Part shown: positions 52,141-60,195 of the stretch, in pieces
How the letters are laid out: each line of letters opens with the position of its first letter
Numbering within the stretch: position 1 is the first letter of the stretch
Assembly (NCBI GenBank): GCA_946408345.1
Contig: CAMJRR010000010.1
Location: 28,458 to 92,457 of the forward strand
Source: an uncultured Bacteroidales bacterium
GTDB lineage: Bacteria; Bacteroidota; Bacteroidia; Bacteroidales; F082
Length of the DNA stretch: 64,000 nt
Direction of reading: 5' to 3'
The notes under the pieces: generated by a model
Database searches by the model: none
The model's input: the letters and a program-made list of their open reading frames with translations, nothing else
Told to the model about the DNA's origin: nothing
Translations under genes and position numbers: made by a program

Positions 52141-52815
52141 TCAGTTGTTTTTCCAGGCGTCGACCTCGGTGAGGAGCCATTGGACGAAGGCATCCACGCC
52201 TTCCCCTGTCTTGGCGCAGATGGGGATGACTTGTGCTTTGGGGTTACGCTGGTGGATGTAGGATTTGCAGCGTTCGAGGTCGAAGTCAAAATACGGCATG
52301 ACATCCGTCTTATTGATCAGAACCAGGTCGCACACCGTGAACATCAAAGGATATTTCAGCGGCTTGTCGTCGCCTTCCGGGACGGAGAGAATCATCGCGT
52401 TGCGCACGGCACCCGTGTCGAACTCGGCGGGACATACAAGATTGCCCACGTTTTCGAGGACGACTAGGTCCACCTCTTTCAAGGCCACGTTGTCGAGACC
52501 TTGACGTGTCATCTCAGCATCGAGGTGGCACATACCTCCTGTATGGAGCTGGATGGACGGGACACCTGTGGCTTCCACAATCTTGACGGCATCCACGTCG
52601 CTGTCGATGTCGGCTTCCATCACGGCCACACGCAACTTGTCCTTGATGCGATTGAGGGTTTGTATGAGGGTTGTCGTCTTCCCACTTCCCGGTGCCGACA
52701 TCAAGTTAAGGAGGAATACGCCTTTCGTTTTCAATTCCTTACGCAAAGCATCGGCATCTTTGTCGTTATCTTCAAAGACACTTTTCTTGATTTCGATAAC
52801 TTTAACTTCGTCCAT
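52141..52815 (-). CDS. hypB: Hydrogenase nickel-incorporation GTPase HypB
   Basis: This 224-residue GTPase for nickel insertion has a Walker A MSAPGSGKTTTLIQ, the metal-binding GGMCHLDAEMTRQG, VLENVGNLVCPAEFD and NKTDVMPYFDFD. It lacks the N-terminal CxxCGC and the His-rich region of some HypB proteins. ATG 52815 is chosen. The -7 box TATCTTTGC is on the minus strand at 52833-52841. It heads the operon. Confidence 0.93.
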   Translation of the reverse strand: MDEVKVIEIKKSVFEDNDKDADALRKELKTKGVFLLNLMSAPGSGKTTTLIQTLNRIKDKLRVAVMEADIDSDVDAVKIVEATGVPSIQLHTGGMCHLDAEMTRQGLDNVALKEVDLVVLENVGNLVCPAEFDTGAVRNAMILSVPEGDDKPLKYPLMFTVCDLVLINKTDVMPYFDFDLERCKSYIHQRNPKAQVIPICAKTGEGVDAFVQWLLTEVDAWKNN

Positions 52816-52832
52816 AAATTTTGGTATTTTCG

Positions 52833-52841
52833 GCAAAGATA
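52833..52841 (-). promoter_or_regulatory. -7 box for the hyp operon
   Basis: The minus strand reads TATCTTTGC, 18 bp before the hypB start. Confidence 0.65.
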
Positions 52842-52913
52842 AGGGAAAAACGCATTCAAACCCCAATCTTAGTCGAAAAAAGCAAAGAAAAGCAAGTTAT
52901 GAAGAAGGTAGTT

Positions 52914-53471
52914 TTAGGCGAGATTGGATTGGGTAGGGTATCCTTCCTCCTTCCAAGCGATGGCATAATACTTCGAGAAATACCGTTTGGCATGGCTGTT
53001 AGCGCGTATCTCGGTCCAAAAGTAGTTATGGTCGCCTTTTCCAAAGGCACTCAGCAAGCTGGGCAGCCCGATGAGAGGCAGATAAAACCAACCAAAAAGC
53101 TGACTATCGGCGGTATGGCCAAACTCGTGCATACAGATTTGGTTACCAAGGATATAAGCCTCTCCTTCCCCACGCATCCAAGAGCCAGCCCAAAGGTCGA
53201 CGAAAGTACCCAACGAAACACCCATACCATAGCCACATCCCAATTTCGTCGCGAAGGTGATGCCGCCCAGGGTATCGACACGGTCAACCTGACCAGCCAA
53301 AGCCCTTCCTACAGAATAGAGCCATCCTACAAGGGTCTGCGGCAGCTCCCAAGTGAACCTTGAAAGGATTTGCCACACGCGGCCCAACGGCGAACGTTTA
53401 TTGTCGGTCAAGAAGAGGCCTCGGGTGAGTTGGGCAGCGAGTTGGAAACGGTTATAATGGTCAGATAACAT
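52914..53471 (-). CDS. HExxH-like (HEFGH) membrane-associated protein of unknown function
   Basis: This roughly 185-residue protein has a zincin-like motif ICMHEFGHTADSQLFG and two or more hydrophobic stretches (LVGWLYSVGRALAG; LFGWFYLPLIGLPSLLSAFG). I do not recognise the family. HEFGH keeps the HExxH pattern of metalloproteases, but the third ligand cannot be fixed. The ATG at 53471 is 4-5 bp after a TATCTTTGC box (minus strand), so the mRNA may be leaderless. It diverges from the restriction enzyme gene. Confidence 0.65.
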   Translation of the reverse strand: MLSDHYNRFQLAAQLTRGLFLTDNKRSPLGRVWQILSRFTWELPQTLVGWLYSVGRALAGQVDRVDTLGGITFATKLGCGYGMGVSLGTFVDLWAGSWMRGEGEAYILGNQICMHEFGHTADSQLFGWFYLPLIGLPSLLSAFGKGDHNYFWTEIRANSHAKRYFSKYYAIAWKEEGYPTQSNLA

Positions 53472-53475
53472 GGGG

Positions 53476-53484
53476 CAAAGATAC
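53476..53484 (-). promoter_or_regulatory. -7 box only a few bases before a start codon
   Basis: The minus strand reads TATCTTTGC followed by CCCATG, so the expected transcription start falls on or next to the ATG of the HEFGH gene. Confidence 0.6.
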
Positions 53485-53559
53485 ACACTTTCTTGGGAGA
53501 CCAAAAAACTTATAATGATTATTTTCCTATCTTTACCGCCTCAAAACGCATCATACGCC

Positions 53560-56500
53560 ATGCAAATCTTCCAACGCAATATCCTCAACAAATACATCGA
53601 AGGCCTTGACAATACGCTGATTGATGAACGTTACAAGACCTTCTCCAGCTTCTTCCTGGATCCTGAAAGGCAGGCCAACATCCTCAACAGCAAGGAAGAG
53701 CAGTTCCAAGAAGGTTTCCTTCGTGAATTGTTTGTGAAGATTCTCGGCTACACCCTGAATCCCGACCCCAATTTCAACCTCACCACCGAGAAGAGAAACG
53801 AGACCAACAGCAAGAAGGCCGATGGTGCCATCCTCGTCGATGGCAAGGTTGTAGGTGTGATTGAGCTGAAAGACCACAAAACGCCTGACCTCAGCAAAGT
53901 TGAGGCACAGGCCTTCAACTATAAGAGCCAACACAAAGAAGCCGTTTACGTTGTCATCTCCAACTTCGAGAAGCTGCGCTTCTACATCGACAACGCCGTT
54001 GACTTCGAGGAGTTTGACTTGTTCCACCTCACCCGCGACGACTTCGCCCACCTTTGGATATGCCTCGCTTACGAGAACATCGCCAAGAACCTCCCCAAGC
54101 AAATCAAGGCGGCGAGCCTCACTAATGAAGATCAGATAACCAACGCCCTCTATAAGGACTACTCCAACTTCAAGCGGGATTTGTTTGAGGACATCCTTCA
54201 GCACAATCCCAAACCCGATACAGACGCGCTTAGCGTCATTGACTCCGTCGAATGCAGAGCATTTGCGAGGAACGAAGCAATCCAGACAGACACTAATTGG
54301 GAACTTCTCCTCTTCAAGAAAACTCAGAAACTCCTCGACAGGCTGCTCTTCATCTTCTTCGCCGAAGACCGCGGCCTGCTGCCGCCCAACTCCATCATGC
54401 TCATCATCAACCAGTGGGAAAAGCTGAAAGAGCTTGACGAGTACCAGCCGTTCTACAATCGTCTGAAGAAATACTTCGGATACATGAATACCGGCTTTCA
54501 AGGCAAGAACTACGAAGTCTTTGCCTACAACGGCGGCCTCTTCAAACCAGATGAAATCCTTGACAGTCTCATCATCTCCGATGAGGTATTGATGCGCTAC
54601 TGCAAGAAGATTTCCGACTACGACTTCCAGAGCGATGTCGATGTCAACATCCTTGGCCACATCTTCGAGAACTCTTTAACGGAAATAGAAGAGGTAACAG
54701 AGCGGCTGTTGACATCGGGGCATGCCCCGATGGGACAGCCGCAAACAGCAAGCAAACGAAAGAAGGACGGCGTTTTCTACACCCCGCAATACATCACCAA
54801 GTACATCGTGGATAACACCGTCGGCAAGCTCTGTCGCGAAAAGAAAACGGAACTCGGCATCGATGAGAGCGAGTACTTCACCGACAAGAAACGCCAAGTG
54901 GCCACCAAGAAGGCGCTCATCGAGAAGCTGGATGCCTACCGTGACTGGCTCCTTCATATTTCCATCTGCGACCCCGCTTGCGGTAGTGGTGCCTTCCTCA
55001 ACGCCGCCTTGAACTTCCTCATCGACGAACACAAGCTCATCGACGAGATGCAGGCCAAAGTCGAGGGTGCAGCCATCGTATTCCCTAACGTCGAGAACTC
55101 CATTTTGGAAAACAACCTTTACGGCGTGGACATCAACGAAGAGAGCGTCGAGATTGCCAAGCTGTCATTGTGGCTCCGCACAGCCAAGCCCCACCGCAAA
55201 CTGAACTCGCTCAACGACAACATCAAATGCGGCAACTCGCTCATCGATGATCCAGCCATTGCCGGTGACAAGGCCTTCTGTTGGGAGAAGGAATTCCCGA
55301 AAATCTTCCGCGAAAAGCAAAAGCGACCATGGCATATTACAACAGCTGTACATGATAGTCGTACTTCAGAACGAATGATAGAATACGACGTGAGACGACT
55401 TCGCGACCATGGCACACGGCCTTACCCCGAACCCATGCTATTAAGTACGGAAGAAGAAATTATTATCACGGAGACCGTGGCGAAGATTGTGGAGGAAGAC
55501 AAGCTGAACGTCTTGGCTTACAACATTTGCTTCGACCACATGCACCTACTCCTTGTGTGCGAAGAGGAAGAGGTACCGAAGATAGTGGGAAAGATAAAGT
55601 CGATGACGGCGCGAGCGGTAAATATAGCGATGGGAAGGACTATACCTACAAAGGAAAATCCTAAAGGTACGACGGCAGTAGTGACGGAAAAACCGATAGG
55701 TACGACCGCGATAGCGACGACGGAAAGCCCGGTAGGTACGACCGCGGTAGCGACAGCGGGTCATGACCCGCTGACCCTACCGGACGCTACCCTACTGGAC
55801 GACGAGCTTCCGAAAAAAGGCGTCACGCAGTGCTCCCTATGGGGAAGAAAATTCGGCAATACCTATATCAACTCCGACGAACACCTCTACAATGCCATCG
55901 AATATATCCGGACCAACCGCGAACACCATGGCCTCGACCCACTTCCCGTAGAATATCCCCATTGCGTCTCCATCGAAGAAGCCTTCCGACCCGAGTACAC
56001 GGGCGGCTTCGATGTGGTCATTGGAAATCCGCCGTATGTGCAGCTACAAACAATGGGCGAAATGAGCGATGTGTATGCCCATTGCGGTTTCCAAAGCTAT
56101 AACAAGAGTGCTGACCTCTATTGCTTGTTTACGGAACGAGGCTACAACCTGCTTAAACCCAACGGTCTGCAATCCTTCATTATGCCAAACAAATGGATGT
56201 TGGTCTCTTACGGAAAAGAACTACGCTCATTCATGGCCAAAACCGATTTGCAGCAGATTCTCAATTTTGGCGACATCCAGTTTTTCGACGATGCCACCAT
56301 CTATGTCTGCATCTTCGTGACCCGAAAATCATCTAAAAGGAACCCCGAAGTGCTGGCATTATCCTTGAACCAAAAGACCTACCACGGCGATTTTATGAGC
56401 GAAGTGCCAAGACAATTGTCCCCTTATCCAGCCGACATCTTTGGCGAAGCGGAATGGATCATTCAGCCAAAGGCACATTTCGACATCTTGAAGAAGATGC

Positions 56501-57741
56501 AACAAGGTATAGCATTGAAGGATATGCCGATAACAATTAATTATGGTATCAAGACTGGCTATAACGATGCTTTCTTCATTGATGGAGCGACCCGTAACCG
56601 TCTCATTGCCGAAGACCCGAAAAGTGCCGAACTCATCATGCCACTGCTTCGAGGAAGAGACATTCAGGCTTGGGTACCAGATTGGGTGGAACAGTACTTG
56701 ATTTTTGTGCCTTGGCATTTTCCAAACCATTTGGATTTGAGCATTCAAGGTGTTTCAGAGCAATCTGAATCTGAATTTGCCAATAATTACCCTGCAATTT
56801 ATCACCATCTTTTGACCTATAAAGAAAAACTATCCGCTAGAAACAAGGCTGAAACTGGAATCAGATATGAATGGTACGCATTGCAGCGTTGGGCTGCTGA
56901 CTATTACAAAGAGTTCTCCAAGCCCAAAATCATGTACCCGAACATGACATCCTTGTTCCCCTTCATTTTCGACGACAAGGGCTATTATGGGAACGACAAA
57001 ACCTTTATGATAACCGCAACCGACGACAGCATTGATTTAAAAGCTTTGACCGCAATCTTCAACTCGAAGCTTTGCAAGTTGTGGATTTGGTATAACTGCC
57101 CAGAACTACAAGGAGGAACCCGCGAAATCCGAAAGGTCTATTTCGAGAACTTCCCCATCCCGGCAGGAATAGCCAAAACTACGGCCGCGGAGTCGGGTAC
57201 GGAATCGGGTACGGGGCCGGGTACGGACAACGGGGCATGCCCCGTTGACCCTACCGGACCCCATCCTACTAGCGGCCTTTCTACCGAGCCCTACTCTACC
57301 GGAAGCCTACCTACCAAACCCTACCCTACCGAGGACCTACCTACCGGATCCTATCCTAACAGCGGTCTTCCTGCCGGAAGCAACCCTGCCGGACTATCCC
57401 AATTGGCAGACCGAATGCTTTCCCTCCATTCCCAGCTTCAGCAGAAGCGCCAGCGTTTCCTTCATCGTTTGCAGGAGAACTTGGGCGTTCAGAAAATCAC
57501 CACTACATTGGAGCGTTTCGATGAGGCCGACTTCAAAACCGTGTTAGCCGAACTAAAGAAGCAGAAGATCAGCCTATCCCTCACCCAACAGGACGAATGG
57601 GAAGACTACTTCACCCAATACAAGGCTGACTGCAACGCCCTCACCGCCCAAATCGCCGCCACCGACAAAGAAATAGACCGCATGGTGTACGAACTTTACG
57701 GCCTAACCCCCGATGAGATCAAAGTAGTGGAAGGAGAATAA
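53560..57741 (+). CDS. Type IIG-like restriction-modification enzyme with inserted HUH (RAYT-like) domain
   Basis: This 1393-residue single-chain enzyme has an N-terminal nuclease with a PD-(D/E)xK-like pattern (Asp88 in ADGAILVDG, Glu102 and Lys104 in VIELKDHK). The Eco57I-type N6-adenine methylase has SAM motif DPACGSGAF (471-479) and catalytic NPPY (823-826), and a TaqI-like specificity region lies C-terminal. Between the motifs, after EKEFPKIFRE, about 230 residues are inserted: WHITTAVHDSR, HUH motif FDHMHLLL (His660, His662), VGKIKSMTARAV, LWGRKFGNTYI and AIEYIRTNREHH. This resembles a REP-associated tyrosine transposase (Y1 family). Three palindromes and a five-unit decapeptide repeat are also translated. 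The frame is intact throughout. Confidence 0.85.
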   Translation: MQIFQRNILNKYIEGLDNTLIDERYKTFSSFFLDPERQANILNSKEEQFQEGFLRELFVKILGYTLNPDPNFNLTTEKRNETNSKKADGAILVDGKVVGVIELKDHKTPDLSKVEAQAFNYKSQHKEAVYVVISNFEKLRFYIDNAVDFEEFDLFHLTRDDFAHLWICLAYENIAKNLPKQIKAASLTNEDQITNALYKDYSNFKRDLFEDILQHNPKPDTDALSVIDSVECRAFARNEAIQTDTNWELLLFKKTQKLLDRLLFIFFAEDRGLLPPNSIMLIINQWEKLKELDEYQPFYNRLKKYFGYMNTGFQGKNYEVFAYNGGLFKPDEILDSLIISDEVLMRYCKKISDYDFQSDVDVNILGHIFENSLTEIEEVTERLLTSGHAPMGQPQTASKRKKDGVFYTPQYITKYIVDNTVGKLCREKKTELGIDESEYFTDKKRQVATKKALIEKLDAYRDWLLHISICDPACGSGAFLNAALNFLIDEHKLIDEMQAKVEGAAIVFPNVENSILENNLYGVDINEESVEIAKLSLWLRTAKPHRKLNSLNDNIKCGNSLIDDPAIAGDKAFCWEKEFPKIFREKQKRPWHITTAVHDSRTSERMIEYDVRRLRDHGTRPYPEPMLLSTEEEIIITETVAKIVEEDKLNVLAYNICFDHMHLLLVCEEEEVPKIVGKIKSMTARAVNIAMGRTIPTKENPKGTTAVVTEKPIGTTAIATTESPVGTTAVATAGHDPLTLPDATLLDDELPKKGVTQCSLWGRKFGNTYINSDEHLYNAIEYIRTNREHHGLDPLPVEYPHCVSIEEAFRPEYTGGFDVVIGNPPYVQLQTMGEMSDVYAHCGFQSYNKSADLYCLFTERGYNLLKPNGLQSFIMPNKWMLVSYGKELRSFMAKTDLQQILNFGDIQFFDDATIYVCIFVTRKSSKRNPEVLALSLNQKTYHGDFMSEVPRQLSPYPADIFGEAEWIIQPKAHFDILKKMQQGIALKDMPITINYGIKTGYNDAFFIDGATRNRLIAEDPKSAELIMPLLRGRDIQAWVPDWVEQYLIFVPWHFPNHLDLSIQGVSEQSESEFANNYPAIYHHLLTYKEKLSARNKAETGIRYEWYALQRWAADYYKEFSKPKIMYPNMTSLFPFIFDDKGYYGNDKTFMITATDDSIDLKALTAIFNSKLCKLWIWYNCPELQGGTREIRKVYFENFPIPAGIAKTTAAESGTESGTGPGTDNGACPVDPTGPHPTSGLSTEPYSTGSLPTKPYPTEDLPTGSYPNSGLPAGSNPAGLSQLADRMLSLHSQLQQKRQRFLHRLQENLGVQKITTTLERFDEADFKTVLAELKKQKISLSLTQQDEWEDYFTQYKADCNALTAQIAATDKEIDRMVYELYGLTPDEIKVVEGE
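54222..54285. repeat. Palindromic repeat A, copy 3 (half element inside the restriction gene)
   Basis: GCGTCATT and then, after about 22 unrelated bases, TTGCGAGGAACGAAGCAATC plus CAG match the hemW left arm. The outer flank GACGCGCTTA resembles the outer end of the other copies. There is no right arm. It is read in frame (SVIDSVECRAFARNEAIQ) between family segments. Confidence 0.82.
54702..54742. repeat. Palindrome P1 in the restriction gene
   Basis: A perfect 20-bp palindrome CATCGGGGCATGCCCCGATG (54713-54732) sits in a longer imperfect inverted repeat (GCGGCTGT at 54702 pairing with ACAGCCGC at 54735-54742). It is translated as SGHAPMGQP between the N-terminal part and the methylase. Confidence 0.9.
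55666..55803. repeat. GTAC/GTAG repeat array with palindrome P2 in the HUH domain
   Basis: Three GGTACGAC-starting units (33-36 bp) lead to the perfect 18-bp palindrome AGCGGGTCATGACCCGCT (55755-55772). After it come CTACC units in the opposite sense (CTACCGGACGCTACC). Flanking GGTAG/CTACC pairs recall the GTAG foot of REP elements. The array is translated as GTTA-type repeats in a loop of the HUH domain. Confidence 0.85.
57193..57393. repeat. Repeat array with palindrome P3 and five decapeptide units
   Basis: Three 12-bp units (TCGGGTACGGAA type) are followed by the perfect palindrome AACGGGGCATGCCCCGTT (57229-57246). Five 30-bp units come next (57247-57393), translated as DPTGPHPTSG, LSTEPYSTGS, LPTKPYPTED, LPTGSYPNSG and LPAGSNPAG. 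The 14 bases TGACCCTACCGGAC after P3 also follow P2, but in another reading frame. Confidence 0.88.
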
Positions 57742-58148
57742 AAAGAATATGGAAGCAGCCCATATACAGAATTTTTTCTTACATTAGTTTGTGTTCTACA
57801 AATAATTTTGTATTTTTGCAAACCGAAAGACATGAAAAAAATCACAGCTGGTGCTTATTAACATCGGGGTAATAGGCATGCAATACACGTACGATTTCGG
57901 AATGCTCACGGGAAGACAAAACGCCAGCGCTGCCTTTTTGCAATACAAAAAGGCAGACTTATGTTTTTTTCCAGCTTTTTGCAATGCAAAAAGGCGGACT
58001 TTTTTTCTGCGCTGGCTTTTTGCATCGAAAATTGGCAGAAAAAGCGTTTGGTCGACCTTTTCACACGCGCAAAAGGTCAAGCCGTGTTTTTTTCTGCCTT
58101 TTTGCATCGAAAACACCCTGTCACAAAAAAAAGACGGTTGTCCTTTGT
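57742..58148. repeat. Non-coding region with an array of hairpins
   Basis: No gene is supported in these 407 bp. Hairpins include TGCCTTTTTG/CAAAAAGGCA (57931-57955, perfect), CTTTTTGC/GCAAAAAG (57974-57992), GCTTTTT/AAAAAGC (58015-58045) and GACCTTTT/AAAAGGTC (58054-58078). The direct repeat TTTTTTCTGC...CTTTTTGCATCGAAAA occurs at about 58001 and 58089. It separates the restriction gene from the Sel1 gene; a transcription-ending role is plausible. Confidence 0.75.
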
Positions 58149-58865
58149 TCAAAACGGAAGGTCAGGGTCGTGTTCGTCGGCATCATCGCCATACTTCCTG
58201 ATGAGTTCCGCCCTACTGTGCCATCCTGCTTTGTCATACCACTCAGCGACTTTCTCTAAGTCTTTCTTCACTCCAAGACCATCCCTGTAGCATTGGGCAA
58301 GCCTATTGACTGCGGTAAGTATGGACAAATCCTCCCCCATCTCCTCGTCCACCCTGTCAGAATGTTCGTTGTCGAACTGCGCAACACCAGATTCATACCA
58401 TTTGACGGCCTCCTTGTAGTCACGCTTGACGCCATCTCCTTCGAAATAGCAATCCGCGACCAAAAGCCTGCCGTACCAATCGCCTTGCTTGGCCGCCCTC
58501 ATGTACCAACAGAACGCCGCCCTGGGATTCCGCTTGACCAAGTCACCTTCTCGATAATAGTTCCCCATGTTTATTTGTTGGTCAGTGTGGCCCATCTCCG
58601 CCAGTTTGCGCCGCAGTGTGAAAGCCTTCTGTCCGTCAGGTTCTATGCCCCAACCGAAATCGTAACACTCAGCCATCCAAAACATGGCATTTTCATCGCC
58701 TTCCTCACAGGCAGGCAACAAAAGGTTTTGTATCCCTTCTTCCAGTTTGGCTATCAACTCGGGATTGCTTTCGAGACTGTTGAAAGGGTCGTTCCAATGC
58801 TCAAGGCAGAAGTCCGTGAAGGCGTCAAGTTCAGATTGATGGTTTGGTTTCATAGGCTTTTTCAT
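58149..58865 (-). CDS. Sel1-like repeat protein
   Basis: This roughly 238-residue cytoplasmic-looking protein has Sel1/TPR-type repeats: NAMFWMAECYDFGWGIEPDG, QQINMGNYYREGDLVKRNPR, GRLLVADCYFEGDGVKRDYK and VNRLAQCYRDGLGVKKDLEK. No signal peptide is seen. Such repeats bind proteins. The ATG at 58865 replaces a TTG start two codons earlier. A TATCTTTGC box lies on the minus strand at 58991-58999. Confidence 0.85.
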   Translation of the reverse strand: MKKPMKPNHQSELDAFTDFCLEHWNDPFNSLESNPELIAKLEEGIQNLLLPACEEGDENAMFWMAECYDFGWGIEPDGQKAFTLRRKLAEMGHTDQQINMGNYYREGDLVKRNPRAAFCWYMRAAKQGDWYGRLLVADCYFEGDGVKRDYKEAVKWYESGVAQFDNEHSDRVDEEMGEDLSILTAVNRLAQCYRDGLGVKKDLEKVAEWYDKAGWHSRAELIRKYGDDADEHDPDLPF

Positions 58866-59277
58866 TGGCAATTATATACTATTTGACCTAGTTTCATAAA
58901 CTATTGCTGGCAATCAATTAGTTAAAACAAAACAAAGAGAAACTAATTGTAAATAATAGCCTACACATTTCTTTTGCTGCATTTTGTGGCGCAAAGATAA
59001 CAAATGGGTCCATAAATGGAACCAGGAGCATAAAAAAAGACCCTTAGGTAACCTAAGAGTCCTTTTTTCTAACTGTTTACCAGCCTATTAATACTCATCC
59101 TCGTGGAAAATTAAAGGTAGTAGCTGGAAATTAACAAGTTATAAGCACTACGTTTAAATATTGGTCAACTTATAATTGCATCGGTTTTGATGATTTTTTA
59201 TCCAACAACGAAATAAGTTAACCTAGGCGGTTTTGCTCACGCATTTATCCTTATCTTTGCAAAAAACCGAATTGTCC
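58866..59277. other. Intergenic region with divergent promoters and one hairpin
   Basis: It holds the Sel1 promoter (58991-58999, minus) and the patatin promoter TATCTTTGC (59252-59260, plus). Between them lies a hairpin, GACCCTTAGG and CCTAAGAGTC with A- and T-tails at about 59033-59067, that looks like a bidirectional terminator without a gene ending at it. I see no other feature. Confidence 0.6.
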
Positions 59278-60195
59278 ATGGCAACAAAGAAATATCCATT
59301 GGGTGTCGCCTTCAGTGGCGGCGGTGCCAAGGCTGCGGCTCACTGCGGTGCTTTGCAGGCCTTGCATGAATATGGCATTCAGCCCAACATCGTCTCAGGC
59401 ACCAGCGCCGGTGCCTTAGTGGCAACGCTTTATTCCTCCGGCTTTACGCCAAAGCAAATGGTAGAGTTGTTCGAAGGGATGAACTTCTTTAAAGACATCG
59501 TAACGCCTGCCGTGCCCAAGGGCGGCCTGTTCGATTCACGACCGCTCGTGGAATTGCTTCGCAAGCATTTGCCATACACCCGCCTCGAAGAGCTCCCCGT
59601 CCCCACCCTTTTGGTTGCTTCCGACTTGGAACATGGCATCCCCAAGGTATTCACCAAAGGCGAGATCGCTCCGAGGGTGGTTGCTTCCTGTTCTATCCCC
59701 GTTATCTTCCAACCCATGAGCATCAACGGCGTTCACTATGTGGATGGCGGAGCGTTCCAGAACCTGCCCGTGTCGGCCATCCGGGATAAGTGCGAGAAAG
59801 TCATCGCACTCAGCCTCAACCATCTTGAAGAAGACAAGTATAAAGACAATCTCGTTTCGGTGGCTTACCGTTCGTTCCTGATGATGATGGTCTCGAATAT
59901 CGCCGCCGACACGGAACAGGCAGATCTGTTCATCGAGTTGGACACCTACGGGTGTACGGCCTACGACATGTCGAAGATCGAAGAGCTGTTTTTCAGGGGA
60001 TACGAGAGCACCGTGAAGACGTTGGAAGAGAACGGCTATCGGCGCGTCTTGCCGAAGGAAACCATTGTCTTCCCCAAGAAAAAGCGCCAAAAAGAAGGCG
60101 GAAAGAACTACGAGGAAATCTTCAAAGGCATGGTGGAGAAAAGCGCAGCAGCCCTCAAAGCCATCAAAAAACCAATACGAAGGAAAAAGCTATGA
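59278..60195 (+). CDS. Patatin-like phospholipase
   Basis: This 305-residue lipid acyl hydrolase has an oxyanion hole VAFSGGGAKAAAHCGAL, the nucleophile elbow VSGTSAGALVATL (Ser of GTSAG) and the catalytic Asp in YVDGGAFQNLPVSAI. It has no signal peptide, so it acts in the cytoplasm. The C-terminus is basic (KPIRRKKL). The gene converges on the glycosyltransferase gene with 6 bp of overlap. Confidence 0.92.
   Translation: MATKKYPLGVAFSGGGAKAAAHCGALQALHEYGIQPNIVSGTSAGALVATLYSSGFTPKQMVELFEGMNFFKDIVTPAVPKGGLFDSRPLVELLRKHLPYTRLEELPVPTLLVASDLEHGIPKVFTKGEIAPRVVASCSIPVIFQPMSINGVHYVDGGAFQNLPVSAIRDKCEKVIALSLNHLEEDKYKDNLVSVAYRSFLMMMVSNIAADTEQADLFIELDTYGCTAYDMSKIEELFFRGYESTVKTLEENGYRRVLPKETIVFPKKKRQKEGGKNYEEIFKGMVEKSAAALKAIKKPIRRKKL

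Noticed and set aside
55666..57393. Tandem repeats as a CRISPR array
   Set aside because: Units are 12-36 bp without unique spacers, lie inside a translated gene, and no cas gene is present.
53560..57741. Restriction enzyme and transposase as two genes joined by an assembly error
   Set aside because: The frame is continuous across both joins, the methylase motifs are in the correct order on either side, and repeats similar to those in other genes lie within it. The idea cannot be fully excluded without reads, so it is kept as a refutation test.
57851..58290. Several overlapping plus-strand open frames of 90-116 residues
   Set aside because: They run through the hairpin array and antisense to the Sel1 gene; their Lys/Phe-rich sequence only reflects the A/T-rich repeats.
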